Below are positions 29,217 through 38,087 of a stretch of DNA of 64,000 nt, in pieces. The notes beneath the pieces are model-generated. The model made no database searches, was not told the DNA's origin, and worked only from the letters and a program-made list of their open reading frames with translations. Positions within the stretch are counted from its first letter, which is position 1; the number at the start of each line of letters is the position of its first letter. The DNA comes from Nocardia goodfellowii (GTDB lineage: Bacteria > Actinomycetota > Actinomycetes > Mycobacteriales > Mycobacteriaceae), in the NCBI RefSeq assembly GCF_017875645.1, contig NZ_JAGGMR010000001.1:3100001-3164000 (forward strand), read 5' to 3'. Position numbers and translations under genes: made by a program.

Positions 29217-29882
29217 GTGGCTATAACGGTTTTGATCGCCGACGACCAGGCGATGGTTCGCCAGGGTTTCGGCGCCCTGCTCGCCGCGCAACCCGACATC
29301 AGTGTGATCGGGGACGCGCCGGACGGGAAGGCCGCGGTGGCGGAGGCAAAGCGGCTGCGCCCGGACGTAGTGCTGATGGACGTGCGGATGCCCGAGATGA
29401 ACGGCTTGGACGCCGCGCGCGCGATTCTGGCCGCCGGGTTCGATCCGCCGGTGCGCGTGCTGATGCTCACGACCTTCGATATCGACGACTATGTCTATGA
29501 GGCGTTGAGTTTGGGCGCGAGCGGGTTCCTGCTCAAAGACGCGCCCGCCGAAGAACTGGTGCGCGCGGTGCGGGTGGTCGCCGAGGGGCAGGCGTTACTG
29601 GCGCCGACCGTCACGCGCCGCCTGATCGCCGATGTCACCAGCCGCCGCAACCACACACGCGCGAAACCCACTCCGGCCCTTGCCTCTTTGACGCCACGGG
29701 AACGGGAAGTGCTGGAGTTGATCGCCAAGGGCATGTCCAACACCGAGATCGCCGAGGCCCTGTTCGTCGCCGAGCAGACGGTGAAAACCCATGTCTCCAA
29801 GGTGTTCTCGAAGCTCGACCTGCGGGATCGGGCACAGGCGGTGGTGCTCGCCTACGAGTCGGGCCTGGTCACGCCGGGTTAG
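29217..29882 (+). CDS. NarL/FixJ-type response regulator
   Basis: 221 aa. Receiver domain with acidic pair in IADDQ (residues 8-10), phospho-accepting Asp in VVLMDVRMPEM (about residue 54), Thr in MLTTFD and Lys in LLKDAPAEEL. LuxR-type HTH at the C-terminus: LTPREREVLELIAKGMSNTEIAEALFVAEQTVKTHVSKVFSKL. Partner of the kinase just upstream. Targets unknown; the second, paralogous pair in the window (35935-38018) has the same architecture. Confidence 0.95.
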   Translation: MAITVLIADDQAMVRQGFGALLAAQPDISVIGDAPDGKAAVAEAKRLRPDVVLMDVRMPEMNGLDAARAILAAGFDPPVRVLMLTTFDIDDYVYEALSLGASGFLLKDAPAEELVRAVRVVAEGQALLAPTVTRRLIADVTSRRNHTRAKPTPALASLTPREREVLELIAKGMSNTEIAEALFVAEQTVKTHVSKVFSKLDLRDRAQAVVLAYESGLVTPG

Positions 29883-29902
29883 GCAGGTTTACCGCGGCAC
29901 CG

Positions 29903-30802
29903 TTATTTCGGGCACTTGCCGCCGCGTAGTTCGGTGAGGTGCCGGCCCAGTAGCTCGGCGAGGCTGTCCAGCAGGGCGGTCGCGTCCTCGTAGGTGCCCG
30001 AATCGGCTTGCGCGGCAACGGCGATGGCCACCCGGCCGGACTTGGTCGGCACCAGCCCGAACTGGCGGACGGTGTAGATGCCGGTTTCGTCGTCCGGGCC
30101 CCAGCCGCCCTTGAACTCGACGTCGTCGAGTTTGCCCAGCCCCCATCCTTGTTCGGGGGTGATCTCGCCCATCAACTTGGTGACGGTGTCGGTCTGGTCC
30201 AGGCAAGGCAGTTTCGAAGCGAACTTGACCTGGTCGGTGAGCGTCCATTCGGTGGCGCCGAAGGCGGACCGCTCCAGCCGGGTGTGCGGCGCGCCGGTAT
30301 CGCTGTCGTCGGCACCGGCTTCGTCGAGCACCTGCTGGACGGCCTTCGCCGCTTCCTCGCCGGCGCCGAGCGAAGCCCAAAGCGCGTCCGCCGCACCGTT
30401 ATCCGACCAGGTGATGGCGGCTTCGACCTCGCTGAGCACACCTTCGGGATCGTGGCGCAGCGCGGCGATGGCGAGCGGAACCTTGATGGTGGACCAGGCG
30501 ATGCCGGTGGTCCAGTCACCGAGCACGGTCATCTTGCCGCCGCCGACCGGCATGATCGCCAACCCGACCCGGCCGCCCAAAGCTGGTTGCAGCAGCGCGA
30601 AGTCGGCGGCCAGCGACTCCGAGCGAGCGGCCGACCAGGCCGATCGCCACATGCCGTCGGTGGGCAGCACGACCTTGGGCGTCGCCGCTTGCAGCTTGTG
30701 TTCGGGGACCAGGCCGCAGGAGGTCAGGGCGAGCGCCGCGACGGCGACGGCCAGACCACGCCAGGCCACCCGGCTCGCGGGAACCGTTCGAGCAGACTTC
30801 AC
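29903..30802 (-). CDS. Lipoprotein with beta-lactamase/transpeptidase-like fold
   Basis: 299 aa. The signal peptide ends in a lipobox (ALALTSCG), so the protein should be anchored outside the membrane. The three active-site elements of penicillin-recognising enzymes are present: SxxK as AWSTIKVPLA (about residue 104), SDN as WSDNGAADAL, and a KTG-like KGG in EFKGGWGP. This is a serine hydrolase of class A beta-lactamase type, without an obvious Glu166 loop, so peptidoglycan hydrolysis or binding is as likely as lactamase action. A clear paralog lies at 40951. Divergent from the Ser/Thr kinase at 31023. Confidence 0.8.
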   Translation of the reverse strand: MKSARTVPASRVAWRGLAVAVAALALTSCGLVPEHKLQAATPKVVLPTDGMWRSAWSAARSESLAADFALLQPALGGRVGLAIMPVGGGKMTVLGDWTTGIAWSTIKVPLAIAALRHDPEGVLSEVEAAITWSDNGAADALWASLGAGEEAAKAVQQVLDEAGADDSDTGAPHTRLERSAFGATEWTLTDQVKFASKLPCLDQTDTVTKLMGEITPEQGWGLGKLDDVEFKGGWGPDDETGIYTVRQFGLVPTKSGRVAIAVAAQADSGTYEDATALLDSLAELLGRHLTELRGGKCPK

Positions 30803-30898
30803 TACCGTGTCCTCCCCACCACCGCGGCATGATCAATTGCCTGGTGGTGCACAACTACTCCGCACCCCGCCCGGTTGCCACCGGCCGGTGAGAACATC

Positions 30899-30916
30899 AT
30901 CCCAGTCAACTGGGAT
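30899..30916. promoter_or_regulatory. Palindromic site between lipoprotein and kinase genes
   Basis: ATCCCAGT-CA-ACTGGGAT, perfect 8-bp arms, midway in the 220-bp divergent region. Possible operator; the binding protein is unknown. Confidence 0.45.
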
Positions 30917-31022
30917 CGACGTCCCGCTCTCAGTTTCCCTGATATCGGAGCGGAATTCGAAATCAGGAGCTGAGCGGTCGCCTTGTAGGCTGACTTCCTG
31001 TCTTTACCGGAAGGGGGTCGCG

Positions 31023-32273
31023 TTGCTGAACATCGGTGACGTGTTCGCCGGCTACACCGTGGAACGCCTGCTCGGACAGGGCGGCATGGGCTCGGTGTAT
31101 CTGGCCAGGCATCCGCGCCTGCTCCGGCAGACCGCCCTGAAACTGCTGAACCGAGAGTTGTTCACCGACGCGGAAGTTCGGGCCCGCTTCGAACGTGAGG
31201 CCGACCTGGCGGCGCACCTGGACCACCCGAACATCGTCGCCGTCTATGACCGCGGCTCCGAGAACGAGCAACTCTGGATCGCCATGCAGTACATCGACGG
31301 GGTGGACGCCGCGACGGTCAACCCGATGACGCTGCCGCCGGATCGGGCCGTGCAGATCATCGAAGGCGTGGCGGGCGCACTAGATTACGCGCACGGCATG
31401 GGCGTGCTGCACCGGGACGTGAAACCGGCCAACATCATGCTGGCGAAGGCAGGCGGCGGGCACGGGGAGCGGGTTTTCCTCACCGACTTCGGAATCGCCC
31501 GGCTGCGTGAGGATTCCACGCATCTGACCCAGGCGGGCATGTTCACCGCCACCCTCGCCTACGCCTCTCCGGAACAGATGACCGGCCGCCCCCTGGACCA
31601 CCGTTCGGATCAGTATTCCCTTGGCTGCGCCCTGTATTGGCTGCTCACCGGGATCGGCCCGTTCGACGCCGACAATCCGGCCGACATCATCCGCGGCCAC
31701 CTGCAGATGGCCCCGGTCCCGGTGTGCGTGCGCAGACCCGGCCTGAATCCGGCGCTGGATCAGGTGCTGGCGGTCGCGATGGCCAAGCTGCCCGACCAGC
31801 GGTTCGGGTCGTGCGCCGAATTCGCCGCCGCGGCGAAGAAAGCGCTCAGCGCTCCGGTTCAGCTGGTGCCGCCCACCGTCACCGGGCCGCTCACTCCGCC
31901 TTTCACCGCTGGTTTTCCGGCGTACCAGGCCGCCCCGAAACCTGCGCCTGCTCAGCAGATGCCGCCTGCTCAGCCCATGCCGGCTCAACCCATGCCAGCT
32001 CAGCCCATGCCTGCCCAGCCCATGCCTGCCCAGCCCATGCCAGCTCAGCCCATGCCTGCCCAACCCATGCCAGCCCAGCCCATGTCGGCCCAGCCCAGGT
32101 CCGCAGCGCCGCAGGCCGGCCTAGGCCCGCCCAATTACCCTGTCCCGCACCCGATGTTCCGCCCGCCGCGCAAGCCCGGCAGCGCGCTCGGCTGGATCGC
32201 GCTCGCGCTGTTCGTGCTGGCGCTGCTGCTGGTCTTGTTGATCGTTGTGGCGTCCTACGGACCGCTAGCCTGA
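31023..32273 (+). CDS. Membrane Ser/Thr protein kinase
   Basis: 416 aa. Kinase domain at residues ~8-270: glycine loop LLGQGGMGSVYLA, Lys in [18 protein letters not shown] catalytic loop, DFGIA, and a segment like SPEQMTG for APE. Then a Pro/Met/Ala/Gln pentapeptide-repeat linker, followed by one membrane helix (ALGWIALALFVLALLLVLLIVV) and only a few residues outside, so no extracellular sensor. Pkn-type kinases regulate cell-wall and growth processes in Mycobacteriales. TTG 31023 is chosen because GGAAGGGGG lies 5-8 nt upstream; the frame is open far upstream but that part is antisense of the lipoprotein gene. Confidence 0.92.
   Translation: MLNIGDVFAGYTVERLLGQGGMGSVYLARHPRLLRQTALKLLNRELFTDAEVRARFEREADLAAHLDHPNIVAVYDRGSENEQLWIAMQYIDGVDAATVNPMTLPPDRAVQIIEGVAGALDYAHGMGVLHRDVKPANIMLAKAGGGHGERVFLTDFGIARLREDSTHLTQAGMFTATLAYASPEQMTGRPLDHRSDQYSLGCALYWLLTGIGPFDADNPADIIRGHLQMAPVPVCVRRPGLNPALDQVLAVAMAKLPDQRFGSCAEFAAAAKKALSAPVQLVPPTVTGPLTPPFTAGFPAYQAAPKPAPAQQMPPAQPMPAQPMPAQPMPAQPMPAQPMPAQPMPAQPMPAQPMSAQPRSAAPQAGLGPPNYPVPHPMFRPPRKPGSALGWIALALFVLALLLVLLIVVASYGPLA
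31971..32096 (+). repeat. 15-bp tandem repeat encoding PMPAQ units
   Basis: About eight imperfect copies of CAGCCCATGCCTGCC encode repeated Gln-Pro-Met-Pro-Ala in the kinase linker. All variation is at synonymous or nearly synonymous positions until the last units (S and R replacements). Copy number is likely variable between strains. Confidence 0.85.
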
Positions 32274-32289
32274 CCCGCGCGGTCCGGAC

Positions 32290-34778
32290 TCAGTCGACCG
32301 CCAGCGCCGCCACGATCGGCAGCCGCGCCGCCCGCAACGCCGGTGGGATCGAACCCAGCAGCGCCAGCCCGAGGGCGACGGCCCCGTAGACCAGAATGCG
32401 GAGGCTCGGGTCGTAGATCGGGTCGATGGTCATGGCCTGCCCGATCGCGATGAGGGCCAGGTATTGGATGCCTGCGCCGACGACGAGACCTATTGCCGCC
32501 CCGACGAATCCGATGCCCGCCGCTTCGGCCAGCACCGAGCGGAGCAGGAATTTGCGATTCGTGCCCATGGCGCGCAGCACGCCGAGTTCGCGGCGGCGTT
32601 CCAAGACCGACAGCATCAGGGTGTTCAGCAGCGCGACGGTGGCGACCAGAACCACGATCCAGAGGATGGCGGCGCTCAAGGCCGTGCCTTGGCGCAGACT
32701 GCCGGAGATGGCTTCGACCTGCTGCTGACCGGTGGCGATCCGGATGTCGGGCGGTAGGGCGGCGCGCAGGCCGGCCTGCACGGCGGCCGGATCGGCGCCC
32801 TCGGCGATATCGACCGCGAGGATCGTCTCGCCGGGCCGTTCGTACCAGGCGCGCATGTGGTCGATATCCATGATCACCGCGCCCGCGACGGCGCTGAAGT
32901 ACGGAATGACCTGCAACACTCGCGCGGTGTGCGCACCGGTCGGGGTCGGCAGTGTCACCTGCGAACCCGCGGCGACGCCGAGTTCCCGCGCGACATCGCG
33001 GGAGATGATCACGCCCTCGCCGCTGGCGAGGCGCGGCAACAGGGTCTTGTCCACCGCCGCGATCCGGACCGCGCCCTTCTCGGTCTCGAAGCCCTGCAAC
33101 ATGACTCGTCCGCTGCCGAGCGTCGCGAACGCCATCTGTGCCGGGCTGACCCCGGCGACACCGGGAACCTGGGCGGCCTTGTCCTTGATGTCGGCGGGCA
33201 GCAGCGGTCCGGTCGGAAACTGCTCGGCCGGGGTGAGACTGACATTCAGATCGATGTGACTCAGTTCCTCGAAGGTTTTGCCCGCCGAATCGACCATATT
33301 GCGCGACGCGCCACCCATCGCGACGGTGGCGGCCACCCCGATCATCACCGTCATCGCGGTCGCCCAGACCCGGCGCGGCGCGCGTTCCAGCGTGGTGGCG
33401 CCGAGTGCGCCGGGCGGGCCGAATCGGCGGGCGATGGCGGCGGTGGCCCGCACGATCAGTCCGGTGGCGGCGAAGCAGAGCACGACGGCCGCGGCATAGG
33501 ACATCGAGATGGCGACCAGCGACATCCGGCCCAGATCGGCGTTCGCGATGACGATCGCGCCGCCGGCGAGTCCGAGCCCCAGCACGATGGCGGCGATCCG
33601 CAAGGCCCGGCTCGTCGTGTCGGTGTGCGCCACGCCGACCGGGACCAGCGCCTCGATCGGCTCTACTTTGTATACCTGGCGTGCGGCGATGGCGGCCGCG
33701 ATGACGCTGGCCAGCACGCACGCCACGACGGCCGCCGGAATCGCGTACCAGGGCACCAGGTATTCGGTGCGCGCCTCGACCGACTGCACGATGCCGACCG
33801 GGAGGCGATCGATACTGACGCGGCCCATCAGGATTCCGATGCCCGCGCCGATCGCGCCGCCGAGCAGGCCGAGCAACCCGGCTTCGGCCAGCAGGTCGCG
33901 CACCATCGGCCCGCGTTTACCGCCGATCGCGCGCAGCAGTGACAGCATCGGACGCCGTTGCGCCACAGCCATACTCATCGCGTTGTAGATCAGGAACGCG
34001 GACACGATCAGCGCCGCGAACGCGGACATGAGCGTGGAGTACCGCACGATCTGAATCGCGCCCCCGGCTTGAGCCGTGCGCAAGCTCGGGTCGGCGACGA
34101 CCGCACGGCCACCGACCGCCTCGGTCAAAGCGCCTCGGAGCGCGGCGATATCGGTGCCGGGCTCCGCGATGATCTGCACCGAGTCGAGCCGCCCGGGGCG
34201 ACCGATCAGCTTTTGCGCCAAACCCAGCTGCGTAGCGACGATATGGCCGCCGTTCAGCTGCTCGGAGGACGCGCGATCCAGCACGCCCGCCACCGTGACG
34301 GTCTCGGTGCCGAGCCGGAAGGTATCGCCTTCTTGCCGGCCGAGGGCCGCGCCGACGAGCACGCCGTTGCGCACACTGAGGAGTTTGCGCGCCTGACCGG
34401 ACATCGCGCCGGTCAACCGGCTGCCGAGTGCGGCGCTGGAGGTATCGGCGCCGATCAGCATCAAGCGGTCATCGCCCGCGCCCATTTGCGCCCGCAGCAT
34501 CGGCACGGCCGTCCGTACCCCGGGGGTGGCCGAGATCTGCGGTAGCAATTGCTGTTCGAAGCCCGCGTCGGTGATGCCGCTGACCTCCAGCACGGCCGAA
34601 CCGCCCAGCGCGCGGGTGAGCTTGTCCACCGACCCTGTCACCGAGCCGGAGATACTCAGCACCGCCACCAGCAGCGCCGCCGAAATGCTCATGACCGCCA
34701 GCGACATGACGGTGCGGCCGCGGTGCGCCAGCAATTCGCCGATATTGAACAGCCGCAACCGATCCCAGTTCGCGCCCA

Positions 34779-34779
<1 letters not shown>
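32290..34779 (-). CDS. ABC transporter permease, FtsX/MacB-like with duplicated domains
   Basis: 829 aa. N-terminal helix after FNIGELLAHRGRT, a periplasmic MacB-type domain, a first FtsX block (about residues 245-400), two further central helices, a second periplasmic domain and a second FtsX block at the C-terminus with ERRRELGVLRAMGTNRKFLLRSVLAEA. This is the ten-helix, two-FtsX layout of lipid/lipoprotein or antimicrobial-peptide exporters. Its ATG shares one base with the stop of the ATPase gene (TAATG), so the two are coupled. It lies beside a two-component system, as peptide-detoxifying ABC exporters often do. Confidence 0.92.
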
Positions 34780-35504
<725 letters not shown>

Positions 35505-35531
35505 TGTCGTCCCCCTCTTTCGTTTCGGTGG

Positions 35532-35777
35532 CTACCGCGCCACAGCTTCGATGGCGAGCTCGAGATACGCGTCCACGGTGGACCTACCCCGGTGTAGTGC
35601 GTGTTCCGGCTTCACATCGAGGTGGATCTTCCAGCGGTAGTACAGCGCTCGCGGCAGTCTCGACGGGCCGCCGAACAACCGGTCCAGTTCCGGGGTCACC
35701 TCGTACAATTGGGGACTGGCCAGGTCGGCGCGGGTGAGCACGGTGCGCACAATCTCGGTCTGATCTTCCCAGGACAT
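35532..35777 (-). CDS. Small hypothetical protein, first gene of the ABC operon
   Basis: 81 aa, soluble, with no recognised domain; contains YEVTPELDRLFGG and LPRALYYRWKIHLDVKPEHAL. ATG 35777 has GGAAGG about 7 nt upstream; the frame is open upstream, but that part covers the divergent promoter. It is 27 bp before the ATPase gene and in the same direction, so probably part of the operon. Confidence 0.7.
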   Translation of the reverse strand: MSWEDQTEIVRTVLTRADLASPQLYEVTPELDRLFGGPSRLPRALYYRWKIHLDVKPEHALHRGRSTVDAYLELAIEAVAR

Positions 35778-35861
35778 GGGCTCGGCCTTCCGTAATTCGG
35801 TGGAATCGACGTTACGGAGACCGGCTACCCGGTGTCGTCGTGCCGGAGCAGCGGATTCGCT

Positions 35862-35877
35862 TCCTACCCTGGTAGGA
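35862..35877. promoter_or_regulatory. Inverted repeat in the divergent ABC / kinase promoter
   Basis: TCCTACC-CT-GGTAGGA, perfect 7-bp arms, about 85 bp from the ABC-operon start and 57 bp from the kinase start. Candidate binding site for the response regulator at 37335; inferred only. Confidence 0.4.
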
Positions 35878-35922
35878 GAAGCCGACCATTTCCAGGACGA
35901 TGTGTCGGCGGGCACAGGCCGC

Positions 35923-35928
35923 TAGCCT
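35923..35928 (+). promoter_or_regulatory. -10 box, leaderless kinase transcript
   Basis: TAGCCT lies 6 nt before ATG 35935. Confidence 0.45.
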
Positions 35929-35934
35929 GGCGAG

Positions 35935-37338
35935 ATGGATGTGACGCAAGCCGGCGGATCGCCGGTGTCCGCTCGGCCGGCGCGGATGCTTCCGACCGCC
36001 GGGCGCATCCGGGATCGGCTCGCGGCCTTGCGCCGGCACCCGATAGCGGTCTTGCGCGCCAATATGGCGGAGCTGTCCTTCGACTACCCGCCGACCGTCA
36101 TGATGTGGGCGGAGGCGGTGTGTTTACTGCTCTGCGTGGGGGCAATAGTCCAGCGGTACATGGCTTTCGGGCCGGCGATGCCCTGGCTGGTGCTGTGGAT
36201 AGCGGTCGCGCTGTGGGCGTTGCTGACACTGCCCACGCTGTACTTGGTCGGCCGGGCCCCCAGCCCGCTGCTGCTGGCGCCCACCGCGCTGATCGGGGCG
36301 GCGGTATTTCTGGTCAAGCCGGTGCCGGCCGACTTCGCGCCGTTCATCCTGATCCTGGCGGTGGGCGAGTACGCGGCCATCATGCCGAAACGGTGGAGTG
36401 CGCTGTACGCGGTGGTGGCGGTCGCGGAGTTGATCGCCTTCGATGCCGCCGGGCACATCGTCTGGGGCTCCTCGGGTGCGCGGCTGGCGGGCATCCAAAT
36501 GTACAGCCTGGGCATCGGGCTCGGCCTGATGTGCGGCATGATGCTGCACTACCAGCGCAAATTCCTCTACCAGGAGCGCGAGAGTCAGCAGATCCGCACG
36601 ATCCAGGCCGCCGACGAGGAACGCCGCCGGATCGCCCGCGAGGTGCACGACGTGATCGCCCATTCGCTGAGCATCACCTTGCTGCATCTCACCGGGGCCC
36701 GGCACGCACTGCAAACCGACCGCGATGTCGACGATGCGGTCGAGGCGCTGGTCGACGCCGAGCGGCTGGGCAGACAGGCGATGGCCGATATCCGCCGCAC
36801 GGTAGGGCTTTTGGACGCTCGTCCGTCGAACTCCGCGCCGGAACCAGGTGTCACGGATATCGAGAGTTTGATCGGCGATTTCGTGCGTGCCGGTCTCGAT
36901 ATCCGCTACACCGGCGCTGAAGATCTCAGCGCGGTCTCCGCCGCCGTCGGGCTCGCGCTGTACCGGATCAGCCAGGAGTCGCTGGCGAATGTCGTGAAGC
37001 ACGCGCCCGGCGCCGAAACCACTGTGCGGCTTCAGGTCGATTCGGCCGCGGCGACACTTACCGTGGACAACACGCTGCCCGGGGGATCCACCCCGCGGCA
37101 CGGAAAGGGCATGGGTTTGACCGGAATGCGGCAGCGTACCGAACTGCTCGGCGGCCGGATGGCAGCCGGACGGGTCGGGGACCGCTGGTCGGTGCACGTC
37201 GAATTCCCGCTCACCGCGATGCGGAACTGCTGGCTGCCCGATGCCCTCTCCGATACCAAGACCGCCGTGCGCGCGGGCATCGGCATGCTGGGGCTGGGCG
37301 CCTCCGATCCGGCCACAGTTGCCCGGGAGGGGACATGA
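35935..37338 (+). CDS. Two-component sensor histidine kinase (NarX/DesK-like)
   Basis: 467 aa. About six membrane helices (residues ~58-205), then HisKA_3 with the phospho-accepting His in RRIAREVHDVIAHSLSITLLHL, and HATPase motifs QESLANVVKHAPG and GKGMGLTGMRQRTELLGG. A C-terminal tail of about 40 residues beyond the ATPase domain (after VHVEFPLT) has no recognised function. It overlaps its response regulator by ATGA and is divergent from the ABC exporter operon, suggesting that it senses the exporter's substrate or envelope stress. Confidence 0.93.
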   Translation: MDVTQAGGSPVSARPARMLPTAGRIRDRLAALRRHPIAVLRANMAELSFDYPPTVMMWAEAVCLLLCVGAIVQRYMAFGPAMPWLVLWIAVALWALLTLPTLYLVGRAPSPLLLAPTALIGAAVFLVKPVPADFAPFILILAVGEYAAIMPKRWSALYAVVAVAELIAFDAAGHIVWGSSGARLAGIQMYSLGIGLGLMCGMMLHYQRKFLYQERESQQIRTIQAADEERRRIAREVHDVIAHSLSITLLHLTGARHALQTDRDVDDAVEALVDAERLGRQAMADIRRTVGLLDARPSNSAPEPGVTDIESLIGDFVRAGLDIRYTGAEDLSAVSAAVGLALYRISQESLANVVKHAPGAETTVRLQVDSAAATLTVDNTLPGGSTPRHGKGMGLTGMRQRTELLGGRMAAGRVGDRWSVHVEFPLTAMRNCWLPDALSDTKTAVRAGIGMLGLGASDPATVAREGT

Positions 37339-38018
37339 TGAACGCCAATGCCGACTCCATCACCGTTCTGGTGGTCGACGATCAGGAGCTGGTGCGCGGT
37401 GGCCTGCGCCGAATCCTGCGCCGCCGGGACGGATTCGTGGTGGCCGAGTGCGCGGACGGCGATGAGGTAGTCGCGGCGGTCGCCGCGGAACAGCCCGACG
37501 TGGTCCTGATGGACCTGCGCATGAAACGCGTCGGCGGTATCGATGCCACGCGATTGCTACGCGCCAGAGCCAGTACGCCGCCGGTTCTGGTATTGACCAC
37601 TTTCGATGATGATCAATTGCTGTCGGGCGCTTTACGAGCCGGAGCTGCCGGGTTCATTTTGAAAGACTCGCCAGCGGAGGACCTGATCCGCGCGGTCCGC
37701 ACCGTCGCGACCGGTGGGGCCTGGCTCGATCCCTCGGTCACCGGACGCGTGCTCTCGGCCTACCGCACCGTCCGGCCGGTAGTAGCCACAGCGCATAGCA
37801 GGCTCTCGGAATTGACCGCCCGCGAGTACGAAGTGCTCGAATTGATCGGCCGCGGACGAGTGAACGGAGAAATTGCCAGGGAGCTTGGCATCTCCGAAGT
37901 GACGGTGAAAAGCCATGTCGGACACATATTCGGCAAACTCGACCTACGAGATCGGGCCGCCGCGATCGTCTTTGCGTTTGACCACGGGGTGGTCACCCCA
38001 GGAGAATCCTCTCCTTGA
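37335..38018 (+). CDS. NarL/FixJ-type response regulator
   Basis: 227 aa. Receiver domain with VVDDQELVRGG, phospho-Asp in VVLMDLRMK, LTTFDD and FILKDSPAEDL. C-terminal LuxR HTH: LTAREYEVLELIGRGRVNGEIARELGISEVTVKSHVGHIFGKL. Coupled to the kinase by overlapping start and stop. The likely target is the divergent ABC operon and its own promoter. Confidence 0.95.
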   Translation: MMNANADSITVLVVDDQELVRGGLRRILRRRDGFVVAECADGDEVVAAVAAEQPDVVLMDLRMKRVGGIDATRLLRARASTPPVLVLTTFDDDQLLSGALRAGAAGFILKDSPAEDLIRAVRTVATGGAWLDPSVTGRVLSAYRTVRPVVATAHSRLSELTAREYEVLELIGRGRVNGEIARELGISEVTVKSHVGHIFGKLDLRDRAAAIVFAFDHGVVTPGESSP

Positions 38019-38087
38019 CGGAGCGCCCCGCTTGGCTACGATGATCGCGGGTCCAGGCGGGCGTCCGGGATGTGGAGGTTGTACGGC

